A stretch of 22,658 nucleotides of DNA from Chitinophaga pinensis (lineage in GTDB: Bacteria; Bacteroidota; Bacteroidia; NS11-12g; UBA9320), in contig CAMDCQ010000008.1 in assembly GCA_945890595.1 (NCBI GenBank), forward strand, positions 1 through 22,658. Reading direction: 5' to 3'. Positions 1-7,377 of the stretch are shown piece after piece. Position numbers and translations under genes: made by a program. A model generated the notes under the pieces. The model searched no databases. It was not told the origin of the DNA and worked only from the letters and a program-made list of their open reading frames with translations. How positions within the stretch are numbered: position 1 is the stretch's first letter; each line of letters starts with the position of its first letter.

Positions 1-422
1 GTTACGGTGATATAACTATACTCGTTGCCCTTTGCATCTTCGCCATAATTATATTTTGTAAGCCCTTTTTGGAGTTTATTAAGTTTTATCTTTTCGCTTT
101 TGGCTAGTTTTAAAATGCGTTTGTAGTCTTTTTGAAGTTGCCTTAGCAATACTTGCTGCCGGTAGACTACTTGCTCTTCTCTGTACACTATGGCCAAGGT
201 ATCAAAGGTAGCTTTGAGGTATTTTACATCAGGCACAAATTTCTTGAGATCTGCCGATTTTTCACGACTAAAGGTAAGGTAAAAAGAATCACACATGAGG
301 GGTAAGGAGTCATACAAGAGTTGAATCCCCAGACTATCCTTAGCAGGATCTTTGAGCGTATACAATTGTGCGTGCCCTATACACCAACTCCCAAACAGCA
401 AAAAAGATAAAAGAAACCTCAT
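1..422 (-). CDS. Secreted protein of unknown function (5' part; runs off the window)
   Basis: An open frame reads leftward from an ATG at 422 to the window edge with no stop, giving about 140 residues of a longer protein. It opens with a signal peptide (MRFLLSFLLFG, then probable cleavage around GHA-Q near residue 19), so the product should be exported. The rest is hydrophilic. Residues about 75-125 are rich in Lys, Leu, Gln and Glu and look like a long helix or coiled coil (for example RQLQKDYKRILKLAKSEK). A TAnnTTTG box lies 13 nt before the ATG, supporting this start. I do not recognise the family. Its C terminus and any downstream partner lie outside the window. Confidence 0.75.
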   Translation of the reverse strand, partial: MRFLLSFLLFGSWCIGHAQLYTLKDPAKDSLGIQLLYDSLPLMCDSFYLTFSREKSADLKKFVPDVKYLKATFDTLAIVYREEQVVYRQQVLLRQLQKDYKRILKLAKSEKIKLNKLQKGLTKYNYGEDAKGNEYSYITV

Positions 423-435
423 TTATTTTTCGAAA

Positions 436-443
436 CAAATCTA
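436..443 (-). promoter_or_regulatory. -7 promoter box of the leftward secreted-protein gene
   Basis: On the minus strand this reads TAGATTTG, a full match to the Bacteroidota -7 consensus TAnnTTTG, ending 13 nt before the ATG at 422. No convincing -33 element is seen. The match is direct; promoter activity is inferred. Confidence 0.5.
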
Positions 444-575
444 AATACAAAGTGCTATTACACGGCAATTCTTGCATAAAAACTCACAGATACCACCACC
501 GCTTGCTAAAATACCATTGCTCAATTCATAGCTTACAATTACAACAGACGATATACTAAAAGCGCACAAAGCCCC

Positions 576-583
576 TATCTTTG
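576..583 (+). promoter_or_regulatory. -7 promoter box of the metal ABC transporter operon
   Basis: TATCTTTG matches TAnnTTTG and ends only 4 nt before the ATG at 588. With usual -7 box geometry the transcript would start at or next to the A of the ATG, so the binding-protein mRNA may be leaderless. No obvious metal-repressor palindrome is seen in the 165 bp upstream. Confidence 0.5.
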
Positions 584-587
584 CTGA

Positions 588-1496
588 ATGTATAAATTGG
601 CCATATACGCTGGGCTGCTCTTTGTCCTTATACTATCTGGGTGCGCCGAGTCCAAAAAAAGTAACAGGATTACGATAGTGACTACCACCGGAATACTAGC
701 AGACTGCGTGCAAAACATAGTCGGCGATCAAGCTGAAGTAATTTCACTCATGGGTGCGGGTGTAGATCCTCACTTGTACAAGGCCTCGCAAGGTGACATT
801 TCAAAACTAGCTAATGCCGATATTATCATTTATAATGGGCTACATTTAGAAGGCAAAATGGCAAAAATGCTCGAAAACTATAACCAGCAAAAACCTACTT
901 ATGCCATTGGTTCATATATTGACCCTGCAAAGCTCAAGCGCGTAGATGGTTCTTCAGACCTTGTAGATCCACATGTTTGGTTTAACCCTACGCTTTGGAT
1001 GCAAGGCTTGAAAGGAATTGCAAACGAGCTGTCTAAGGTTAAAGGATTAGAAAAAACGAACGCCAATTATGAGGTATATGCCCAGCAAGTAAACGCATCT
1101 CAAGCAAAGCTAATTGCTGCATTGGATAGCAATCTGGTGCAAGAGAAAAGAATATTAATTACCAGTCACGATGCCTTTTCTTACTTTGGAGATGCTTTTG
1201 GTTTTGTGGTTCGAGGGTTACAAGGTATTTCAACAGCTGCCGAGTATGGCGCTAGAGACGTCAAAGATTTGACTGATTACATTATTACGCATAACATAAA
1301 ATCAGTTTTTGTGGAAACCAGTGTTTCCAATAAAAACCTGCAAGCCGTTCTTGACGGAGCTAATGCACGAAACTACGAATTAACTATTGGAGGAACCTTG
1401 TATAGTGATGCTTTAGGTGCTGGTGGTAGCTTTGAAGGAACCTATATCGGCATGATTGAAACCAATGTTAACACCATTATAAACGGGCTAAAATGA
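588..1496 (+). CDS. TroA/ZnuA-family metal-binding lipoprotein (ABC transporter)
   Basis: Periplasmic substrate-binding subunit (cluster A-I, SBP_bac_9 family) of a Mn/Zn/Fe-type ABC importer. It has a lipoprotein signal with lipobox LSGC (Cys19), so in a diderm it should be tethered to a membrane on the periplasmic side. The metal site can be read directly: His62 in VDPHLY, His129 in DPHVWFNP, His194 in TSHDAF and Asp274 in YSDALG. The same His3-Asp set and spacing is known for Treponema TroA. There is no His-rich loop of the kind usual in dedicated ZnuA zinc proteins, and the third ligand is His rather than the Glu of PsaA/MntC. The metal (Mn, Zn or Fe) therefore cannot be fixed from this gene alone. 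At 302 residues it is normal length. It overlaps the ATPase gene by ATGA. Confidence 0.93.
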   Translation: MYKLAIYAGLLFVLILSGCAESKKSNRITIVTTTGILADCVQNIVGDQAEVISLMGAGVDPHLYKASQGDISKLANADIIIYNGLHLEGKMAKMLENYNQQKPTYAIGSYIDPAKLKRVDGSSDLVDPHVWFNPTLWMQGLKGIANELSKVKGLEKTNANYEVYAQQVNASQAKLIAALDSNLVQEKRILITSHDAFSYFGDAFGFVVRGLQGISTAAEYGARDVKDLTDYIITHNIKSVFVETSVSNKNLQAVLDGANARNYELTIGGTLYSDALGAGGSFEGTYIGMIETNVNTIINGLK

Positions 1497-2272
1497 AGCA
1501 ACCACCTATTATAGAAGTACATAATCTTACGGTGTTGTATGGCCGTAAGCCAGCCCTTTGGAACATAGACTTTGACCTACCCGAAAAACAAGTAATAGGC
1601 ATAATGGGTCCCAATGGAAGCGGTAAAAGCACCTTGCTAAAAAGCATTATGGGCGTTGTTACACCTACCAGCGGATTTACCAAGGTGTACGACCAAAGTC
1701 TGAATAACGTAAGAAATCGAGTGAGCTATGTGCCACAGCGACAGGACATAGACTGGGATTTTCCTGCAAGTGTCTGGGAAATCGTAGCGATGGGCCGATA
1801 CCAAAAACGTGGATTGTTCAAAAAACTAACCACAGAAGACCAAGATATAATTACCGACAGTCTAGAAAAAGTAAACATGCTAGGCTACGCCAAACGACAA
1901 ATAAGCCAACTCTCTGGCGGGCAGCAGCAGCGCGTATTTTTAGCCAGAGCTATCGCTCAGCAAGGTGATTTATTCCTAATGGACGAACCCTTTGCAGGGG
2001 TAGATATTGCTACCGAAGAGATGATTATTTCCCTGCTAAAAGACATGAAAGACGCAGGCAAAACCCTTGTTATTGTACACCACGATTTGCACACTGCACA
2101 ATCTTACTTTGACCACCTGGTTCTGCTCAATACAAGACTTATAGCAAGTGGACCAACGGAAGAAGTTTTTACCGACCAAATACTTACAGACACCTATGGC
2201 GGAAAGCTTACCACCATATCTAAAATAAGTCAAGAACTCGAAAATAAAGAATTTCCGATTCGCCATAAATGA
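1493..2272 (+). CDS. Metal ABC transporter ATP-binding protein (TroB/ZnuC type)
   Basis: Cytoplasmic ATPase subunit that drives uptake of the metal delivered by the upstream TroA-like lipoprotein. All ABC motifs are present: Walker A GPNGSGKST (39-47), Q-loop Gln82, signature LSGGQQQR (140-147), Walker B LFLMDEP (160-166) and the switch His197 in VHHD. The region YVPQRQDIDWDFP (about 79-91) is typical of the manganese/zinc branch of the family. At 259 residues it is full length. Its start overlaps the stop of the binding-protein gene (ATGA), and its stop overlaps the first permease gene in the same way, which points to one polycistronic mRNA with translational coupling. Confidence 0.94.
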   Translation: MKQPPIIEVHNLTVLYGRKPALWNIDFDLPEKQVIGIMGPNGSGKSTLLKSIMGVVTPTSGFTKVYDQSLNNVRNRVSYVPQRQDIDWDFPASVWEIVAMGRYQKRGLFKKLTTEDQDIITDSLEKVNMLGYAKRQISQLSGGQQQRVFLARAIAQQGDLFLMDEPFAGVDIATEEMIISLLKDMKDAGKTLVIVHHDLHTAQSYFDHLVLLNTRLIASGPTEEVFTDQILTDTYGGKLTTISKISQELENKEFPIRHK

Positions 2273-3561
2273 TGGAATTTTGGGGACATATCACCACTTT
2301 TTTTTCAGCTGAAAACTACACGCTTTTTGTCGTAGGAATAGGTTCTGGTGTACTCTGTTTTGCCTCTGGCGTTGTGGGGACCTTTACCTATTTGCGAAAA
2401 CGCGCTTTGATAGGTGACGTTATATCCCACTCTGTATTGCCTGGGGTTGCAATTGCTTTTATGTTAACTGGAGTTAAAAATCCTGTTTACTTCTTGATAG
2501 GCGCTGTTATTTCTGGCTTGTTGGCCATTTGGATTGTGGATTACGTACAAGCCAAATCTAAGTTAAAACCAGATGCAATATTGGCACTTACCTTGAGTGT
2601 TTTCTTTGGTTTAGGAATTGTCTTACTCACTAAAATACAGCATAGCGGCAACGATGCGCAGAGCGGCTTAGACATTTTTTTATTTGGGAAAGCAGCATCC
2701 ATGAGCATAACCGATGTGCAGCTTTTTTCCATTATTGCCGTTATAAATATTGCCTGTATTCTATTCTTCTTGCGCGGTTTTAACTTGGTGAGTTTTGATG
2801 AAAACTATGCCCGTGGTATCGGTTTTAATGTTAACTTTCTTAAATCATTTTTAGCACTTCTAACTGTACTCACGGTGGCTATTGGCGTACAAGCCGTGGG
2901 CGTAGTGCTTATGGCTGCATTACTTATTACTCCTGCCGCTGGGGCTCGATTTTTAACCAATTCTATAACACGAATGCTGATGTATGCCGGTTTGTTTGGA
3001 TTTCTGAGTGGGGTAATCGGTGTTTTCATTAGTTATAGTGGGACTGGGATGCCCACAGGACCTTGGATTGTAGTGGTATTATCCTTATTTACCATCGCAG
3101 CAATTATGCTTGGAAAACAACGCGGCGTGCTTGCCAGACTGAAATTAAGAAAAGGAAATCACATCAAAATCAACAACGAGAACGTATTAAAAGATATTTA
3201 CAAACTAGCAGATGATGGCCAAAAAACCATTGAAACCTCCATTCTTTTACAACAAGAAAAATACGCTGCATCTGAACTAAAAGCTATTTTAAATCGCTTG
3301 GAAAAACAAGACTATTTAGATCAAGTGCGTGGCTTTATTATACTAAGCGACCGAGGTAGAATAGCCGCAAGAGAAGTTATCCGTAAGCATAGATTATGGG
3401 AGATTTACTTGTCCAAGTATTTTCAAATGCAAGAGGACCACGTGCATGATGATGCCGAGGGTATAGAACACGTTATAACCCCAGAAATAGAAAAGCTTTT
3501 AATCAAACTCTTAGAACGACCTGAAATAGACCCGCACCAAAGTGAAATCCCATACGAATGA
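2269..3561 (+). CDS. Metal ABC permease fused to a DtxR/MntR-like sensor module
   Basis: Residues 1-285 form an ABC-3 family permease with about eight membrane segments and the family motif GDVISHSVLPG (49-59). After a basic linker (284-300), residues 303-430 resemble a DtxR/MntR regulator: a winged-helix-like part (303-373) followed by the metal-binding and dimerisation part. Aligning by eye to DtxR gives His374 (DtxR H79), Glu378 (E83), His393 (H98), Glu397 (C102 in DtxR, E99 in MntR), Glu400 (E105) and His401 (H106). The motif AEGIEH is MntR-like and hints at manganese. Asn305 replaces Met10 of DtxR or Asp8 of MntR. The module should face the cytoplasm and could sense metal to adjust transport; whether it binds DNA is unknown. 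At 430 residues the protein is about 150 longer than a plain permease. It overlaps its neighbours by ATGA on both sides. Fusion and residues are seen; function is inferred. Confidence 0.88.
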   Translation: MMEFWGHITTFFSAENYTLFVVGIGSGVLCFASGVVGTFTYLRKRALIGDVISHSVLPGVAIAFMLTGVKNPVYFLIGAVISGLLAIWIVDYVQAKSKLKPDAILALTLSVFFGLGIVLLTKIQHSGNDAQSGLDIFLFGKAASMSITDVQLFSIIAVINIACILFFLRGFNLVSFDENYARGIGFNVNFLKSFLALLTVLTVAIGVQAVGVVLMAALLITPAAGARFLTNSITRMLMYAGLFGFLSGVIGVFISYSGTGMPTGPWIVVVLSLFTIAAIMLGKQRGVLARLKLRKGNHIKINNENVLKDIYKLADDGQKTIETSILLQQEKYAASELKAILNRLEKQDYLDQVRGFIILSDRGRIAAREVIRKHRLWEIYLSKYFQMQEDHVHDDAEGIEHVITPEIEKLLIKLLERPEIDPHQSEIPYE

Positions 3562-4418
3562 ATGATTTTTATACGATACTAACCGCTAGCCTTGTTGCTA
3601 TAAACTGCGCTTTAATGGGCGGTTTTTTAATAATGCGTAAAATGGTCATGATAGGGGATGCTATATCGCATGCTGTATTACCGGGCATTTTTGTGGCGTA
3701 TTACATCTCGGGTTCCACTGCAAGTTTACCCATACTAGCAGGGGCTGCGTTCAGTGGCATTCTTGCTACCTTAATGATAGAATGGTTTACTAAAAAAGCA
3801 CGACTACAGAGCGATGCTGCCATCGGAGTTTCTTATACGTTGCTCTTTGCAATTGGCATTATACTCATCTCCAAATGGGGACAGAATGCAGACTTAGATC
3901 AACAATGTGTGTTGTATGGCGAGATTGAACAAATATCATTTTGGCTACAACCCATAGCTTTTGGCATAGTATTACCCAAGCAAACTGTTATTCTATTGGC
4001 AGTTGCTGTACTCCTAATTGGAGCCGTTATTTGGGGTTACAAAGGCTTGTTTATTACCACTTTTGATCCCGATTTTGCCCTTTCAACTGGCGTAGCAGTA
4101 ACCTTTTGGCATTATTTTTTAATGAGCGGCGTGTCTCTTACTACCGTAGTGAGTTTTGAATCCGTAGGCGCAATTTTAGTTATTGCCTTTTTATCGGGAC
4201 CGCCAGCCATTGCTTATCTGCTTACAGAAGACTTTAAAAAGATGCTCATATTGGCTTGCCTAGTTGGTATTTTATGTTCCATTGGAGGTTATTATGCCGC
4301 TAAATGGCTGGATGTATCTGTAGCAGGAGCTATTTCTACCTTTATTGGATTGGTGTTTATGATCGTATTTATAGGCACTTCTGTACTAAAACGTAAGGTA
4401 GACGTAATATCTACCTAA
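3558..4418 (+). CDS. Metal ABC transporter permease (TroD/ZnuB type)
   Basis: Second membrane subunit of the importer, an ABC-3 family protein of 286 residues with about eight hydrophobic segments. The family motif is clear: GDAISHAVLPG at 33-43, equivalent to GDVISHSVLPG in the first permease. It ends at a normal position with no extra C-terminal domain, so only one of the two permeases carries the sensor-like module and the assembled transporter would be a heterodimer of long and short permeases. The start overlaps the previous stop by ATGA. It is the last gene of the overlapping operon; 74 bp separate it from the next gene on the same strand. Confidence 0.93.
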   Translation: MNDFYTILTASLVAINCALMGGFLIMRKMVMIGDAISHAVLPGIFVAYYISGSTASLPILAGAAFSGILATLMIEWFTKKARLQSDAAIGVSYTLLFAIGIILISKWGQNADLDQQCVLYGEIEQISFWLQPIAFGIVLPKQTVILLAVAVLLIGAVIWGYKGLFITTFDPDFALSTGVAVTFWHYFLMSGVSLTTVVSFESVGAILVIAFLSGPPAIAYLLTEDFKKMLILACLVGILCSIGGYYAAKWLDVSVAGAISTFIGLVFMIVFIGTSVLKRKVDVIST

Positions 4419-4441
4419 AATATGCTGCATCTCCATAGGAT

Positions 4442-4453
4442 TTAGATATCTAA
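4442..4453. promoter_or_regulatory. 12-bp perfect palindrome before the TonB-like gene
   Basis: TTAGATATCTAA is its own reverse complement and lies in the 74-bp gap between the second permease and the outer-membrane barrel gene, about 40 bp before that gene's start. Its outer TTAG/CTAA half-sites recall the TTAGG...CCTAA arms of known DtxR operators. That makes a metal-regulator site conceivable, but a chance palindrome in AT-rich DNA is not excluded. Confidence 0.25.
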
Positions 4454-4492
4454 CTTATTTAGTGCTTATCATTGTAGCTGTAAAGGCTTTCA

Positions 4493-6376
4493 TTGGTTGT
4501 GACCGCAAAGAAGTACATAATAACATTCATTTTGGGTGTTTTTGTCTCTGTGTCTTATGCACAGGATAGTACTGCTTTTTTTACGTTTACTGCTCAAGAT
4601 ATAGCGGCTAACAACATTACAAACTTAGAAGAGGCGCTGCAACTCACACCATTTTTCTATCAATTAAAAAGTAGTGATAATACTATAAATACGGTCGGTA
4701 ATTTACCTGCTAATTCCATCATCGTGTACAAAGACAACTTCCCACTCATGATGGATCAGAACGTCGGGTACAACTTAAAAGCTATTCCCATGTGGGATAT
4801 CGAGCGAATGGAGCTTTTTACAAGTACCATTTCTGTTGGTATTAAAAATAGTGGCTACCTAATCATTCACTTGCGCACCTTCAAAGGTCCCCATTCCCCC
4901 ATAAGTGCTTCTGCGCAGGTTGTAAATAACTCTGCAAGTGATGTTCATACTTCATTTTTGTTGGGACTTACCAATAGGGTTCACACAGGACAAATTGCCG
5001 TAAACAGAAGTTTTACCTCCGCTCTTTTTGCGCTTGAAAATGAGCGTTCAACGCTCATTCACCCTGCCGAGCGCTATGACCTAAACCTCAAATACAGTTA
5101 TAAAATATTACGTAGTTTAACCTTAGATGTTGCCAGTAACCACAGCATGCTAACCCTCAAAAAGAAAGGCAGTATACTGGAAGGCACCTCCAGAGTTAGG
5201 GACCAAACTACCCAATTTAGCAGTCAGAACGTAAGCGGCCGCTTGAGTACTGCACTCTCCCGATACCATACCCTTAGCCTTAGTGGACTAATTAGCAGGA
5301 TGAGCAATGATATCACTATTTGGGACAAAGACTTAAGCACTGGAAAGCAGAATAAATACAATGATGCAGCTGGTATTTATAGCTCAGGATTTGACTACGG
5401 CTATATGCAACTGCTACTAAAATCAGCCGGAAAGAAATTAAATTACAACTTAGGAATAGAGCTGAGCAATACCATTGACAACCACTTTTCTACTATAAAC
5501 GCCATTGCAACCCAATATGCCGATTATTCCTTATTTGGCTTATTCGAATATCAATTTAGGAATACATTCAAACTAGAAGGAGGAGTTAAAACCTTAAATA
5601 ACAACCTCACTAAACCAAAGGCGATGCCGATGGCTAAGCTAACCTTAGCACCTACAAATGACGTGCAGTTATCTGCTTGTTTTCAGAGAAGTACGTCCTA
5701 TCCACAATTTAGCCAATGGTTTTATCCTAGCAACTTAACCAATACCTACCAAAATAATATATTACTAGAGCCCACAGACTTGAGCACGTTGCATCTTAAT
5801 TTATTAATTAAGAAAGATATGATTACCATTAACAGTGGACTATTGTATAACAGAAATAATAAGCTGCCTCGTAACGAACTTAGCACCAAATGGCAAAATG
5901 AAAGCGAAACCTCAGGATCTGCAACGTATATCAGCATGAAGTATAAAGGTGATTTTTGGATGCTGCAACCTACGGCCGTAATACACGGTACCAATGAGGT
6001 AAAAGACACTACCGGATTAAACTTTTTTCAGCCTGAACTAACCATACTCGGTGATTTAACCGTTCCCAAAACAGGACTAACTTGTTACACCTTAGTAAGA
6101 TTAATAGGTCGTAAAACCTCTTCTGAATTAAAAAATGGTACTATCCTATTAAAGGAATATGATGCCATGAATAATGTAAACGTAGGCCTAAATTACATAT
6201 TTCCAAGTCAAGCGCTCCAACTTGGTTTTGGGGTAATCAATGTGTTAAACAGCACGCTTGTGAATAGAACGAAGTATACCCTCACAAAAACGGATATAAT
6301 AGAAGGTAACTCCTTTGATTTTGTAAACTCTAGGCCCCGATCTTTTTACTTTAAACTAACGTATACACTAAAGTGA
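4493..6376 (+). CDS. TonB-dependent-receptor-like outer-membrane barrel
   Basis: An outer-membrane protein of about 625 residues with an N-terminal signal peptide (cleavage probably at SYAQ-D near residue 24). Residues about 30-130 resemble a TonB plug: NITNLEEALQLTPF, then NSIIVYKDNFPLM, then WDIERMELFTS. The rest is rich in alternating beta strands and ends in an aromatic-rich strand, FYFKLTYTLK, as TonB receptors do. There is no N-terminal carboxypeptidase-like domain and I could not pin down a TonB box or the heme-receptor FRAP/NPDL motifs, so the ligand is not shown. The following overlapping lipoprotein resembles HmuY, which suggests a HmuR/HmuY-like heme or metallophore pair. There is no ATG at the start; TTG at 4493 and GTG at 4499 are both usable and only shift the signal peptide by two residues. 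Confidence 0.75.
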   Translation: MVVTAKKYIITFILGVFVSVSYAQDSTAFFTFTAQDIAANNITNLEEALQLTPFFYQLKSSDNTINTVGNLPANSIIVYKDNFPLMMDQNVGYNLKAIPMWDIERMELFTSTISVGIKNSGYLIIHLRTFKGPHSPISASAQVVNNSASDVHTSFLLGLTNRVHTGQIAVNRSFTSALFALENERSTLIHPAERYDLNLKYSYKILRSLTLDVASNHSMLTLKKKGSILEGTSRVRDQTTQFSSQNVSGRLSTALSRYHTLSLSGLISRMSNDITIWDKDLSTGKQNKYNDAAGIYSSGFDYGYMQLLLKSAGKKLNYNLGIELSNTIDNHFSTINAIATQYADYSLFGLFEYQFRNTFKLEGGVKTLNNNLTKPKAMPMAKLTLAPTNDVQLSACFQRSTSYPQFSQWFYPSNLTNTYQNNILLEPTDLSTLHLNLLIKKDMITINSGLLYNRNNKLPRNELSTKWQNESETSGSATYISMKYKGDFWMLQPTAVIHGTNEVKDTTGLNFFQPELTILGDLTVPKTGLTCYTLVRLIGRKTSSELKNGTILLKEYDAMNNVNVGLNYIFPSQALQLGFGVINVLNSTLVNRTKYTLTKTDIIEGNSFDFVNSRPRSFYFKLTYTLK

Positions 6377-7374
6377 AAAACCTGTTTTATATAGCTTTTG
6401 CGGTGCTGTTAACTTCGTGTTTTGAGCCCGATGAAGTATTGCCCGAGCAAAAAGTAAACGAAATTACAATAAGACTTAATACCTCTACAAACCAAGCCAC
6501 GTATGTAAACCTAAGCAATCTTTCAAACAACAACATTGGGGTACAAACCCAATGGCAACTCAAGTTTCAGCATGGTGAAAATGCCTGGGCTATATACATC
6601 AATCCGCTCGCCAAAGCAGGAATACACAACACCACCAATACCGATTTTAAAGCTATAAATTCTAGCTATGAGACAAGTAAAATTACGTGGCAAGTAGATA
6701 TTCCTACGGCATCTGGCACCTATCCAGCCATTGGTGCATGGGGTGACTATTCGTTTAGCAATCCGGAATCCTATAAAGACGTTTTTATCATGACTTGGGA
6801 AGAAACCGGTACCTCTTATTTTTATAAATTTCAACTCCTGGACGCGACAGACTCTGCCTACCATATTCGGTATGGTGCGCTTAATGATTCAGTAGGACAA
6901 ACCAAATGGATTGTAAAAAATCAAAATTACGCCCACTCTTACTTTAGCCTAAAAGACGATGCTCTTTTTACCCGCTTAGAGCCCAATAAAGAAGATTGGA
7001 ACATCTGTTTTACCTATATTTCGGATTCGACCAAACGACATCCTAATTTACCCCACATCCCCACTGCTAATGCTTTCTTTGGACTTTTTCAGACCCTCAA
7101 TATAAACCAAGATCTAAACAAGATATATCTTGATACATCTACCCGTTTTAATGAAATCGATTACTTTTATGCGCGTGATTTGCCCTACACACGGATAGAT
7201 CAATTGTTGAGTCCGTTTTTTAAGTGGGATTTTGTAGGTCAGCAAGCATTTACTGAAAAAGAAATTGTTTTAATCGTTAAAAACAAAGAAAAGTATTTTG
7301 CCTTGCAACCTACCTCTGTTACCAGTCAAGGACTCGAATCCTTAGAATTTAAACTACGTGTAAAGCAATTATAA
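6373..7374 (+). CDS. HmuY-like lipoprotein with two related domains
   Basis: Surface or periplasmic lipoprotein with lipobox LTSC (Cys16). It starts at GTG, overlapping the stop of the barrel gene (GTGA). Residues about 30-170 fit the HmuY pattern: YVNLSN (44-49), WQLKFQHG (61-68), then a C-terminal pair of strands, YFYKFQLLDATDSAYHIRY (149-167). The second half seems to repeat it: YFSLKD (190-195), WNICFTY (209-215), then KYFALQ (307-312) and LEFKLRV (324-330). HmuY proteins are heme-binding lipoproteins that hand heme to a TonB receptor, and the neighbour here is such a receptor-like protein. Family assignment rests on pattern by eye; no heme-ligating pair can be assigned, so the cargo might be something other than heme. 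Confidence 0.6.
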   Translation: MKNLFYIAFAVLLTSCFEPDEVLPEQKVNEITIRLNTSTNQATYVNLSNLSNNNIGVQTQWQLKFQHGENAWAIYINPLAKAGIHNTTNTDFKAINSSYETSKITWQVDIPTASGTYPAIGAWGDYSFSNPESYKDVFIMTWEETGTSYFYKFQLLDATDSAYHIRYGALNDSVGQTKWIVKNQNYAHSYFSLKDDALFTRLEPNKEDWNICFTYISDSTKRHPNLPHIPTANAFFGLFQTLNINQDLNKIYLDTSTRFNEIDYFYARDLPYTRIDQLLSPFFKWDFVGQQAFTEKEIVLIVKNKEKYFALQPTSVTSQGLESLEFKLRVKQL

Positions 7375-7377
7375 CGC

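Noticed and set aside
368..559. A 63-codon plus-strand frame upstream of the binding-protein gene
   Set aside because: It overlaps the start and promoter of the leftward secreted-protein gene and has no signal, motif or plausible composition; it looks like an antisense shadow.
588..1496. Naming the binding protein ZnuA (zinc-specific)
   Set aside because: The His-rich metal-chaperone loop typical of ZnuA is missing and the site is TroA-like. The MntR-like sensor motif in the operon hints at manganese, so no metal-specific gene name is given.
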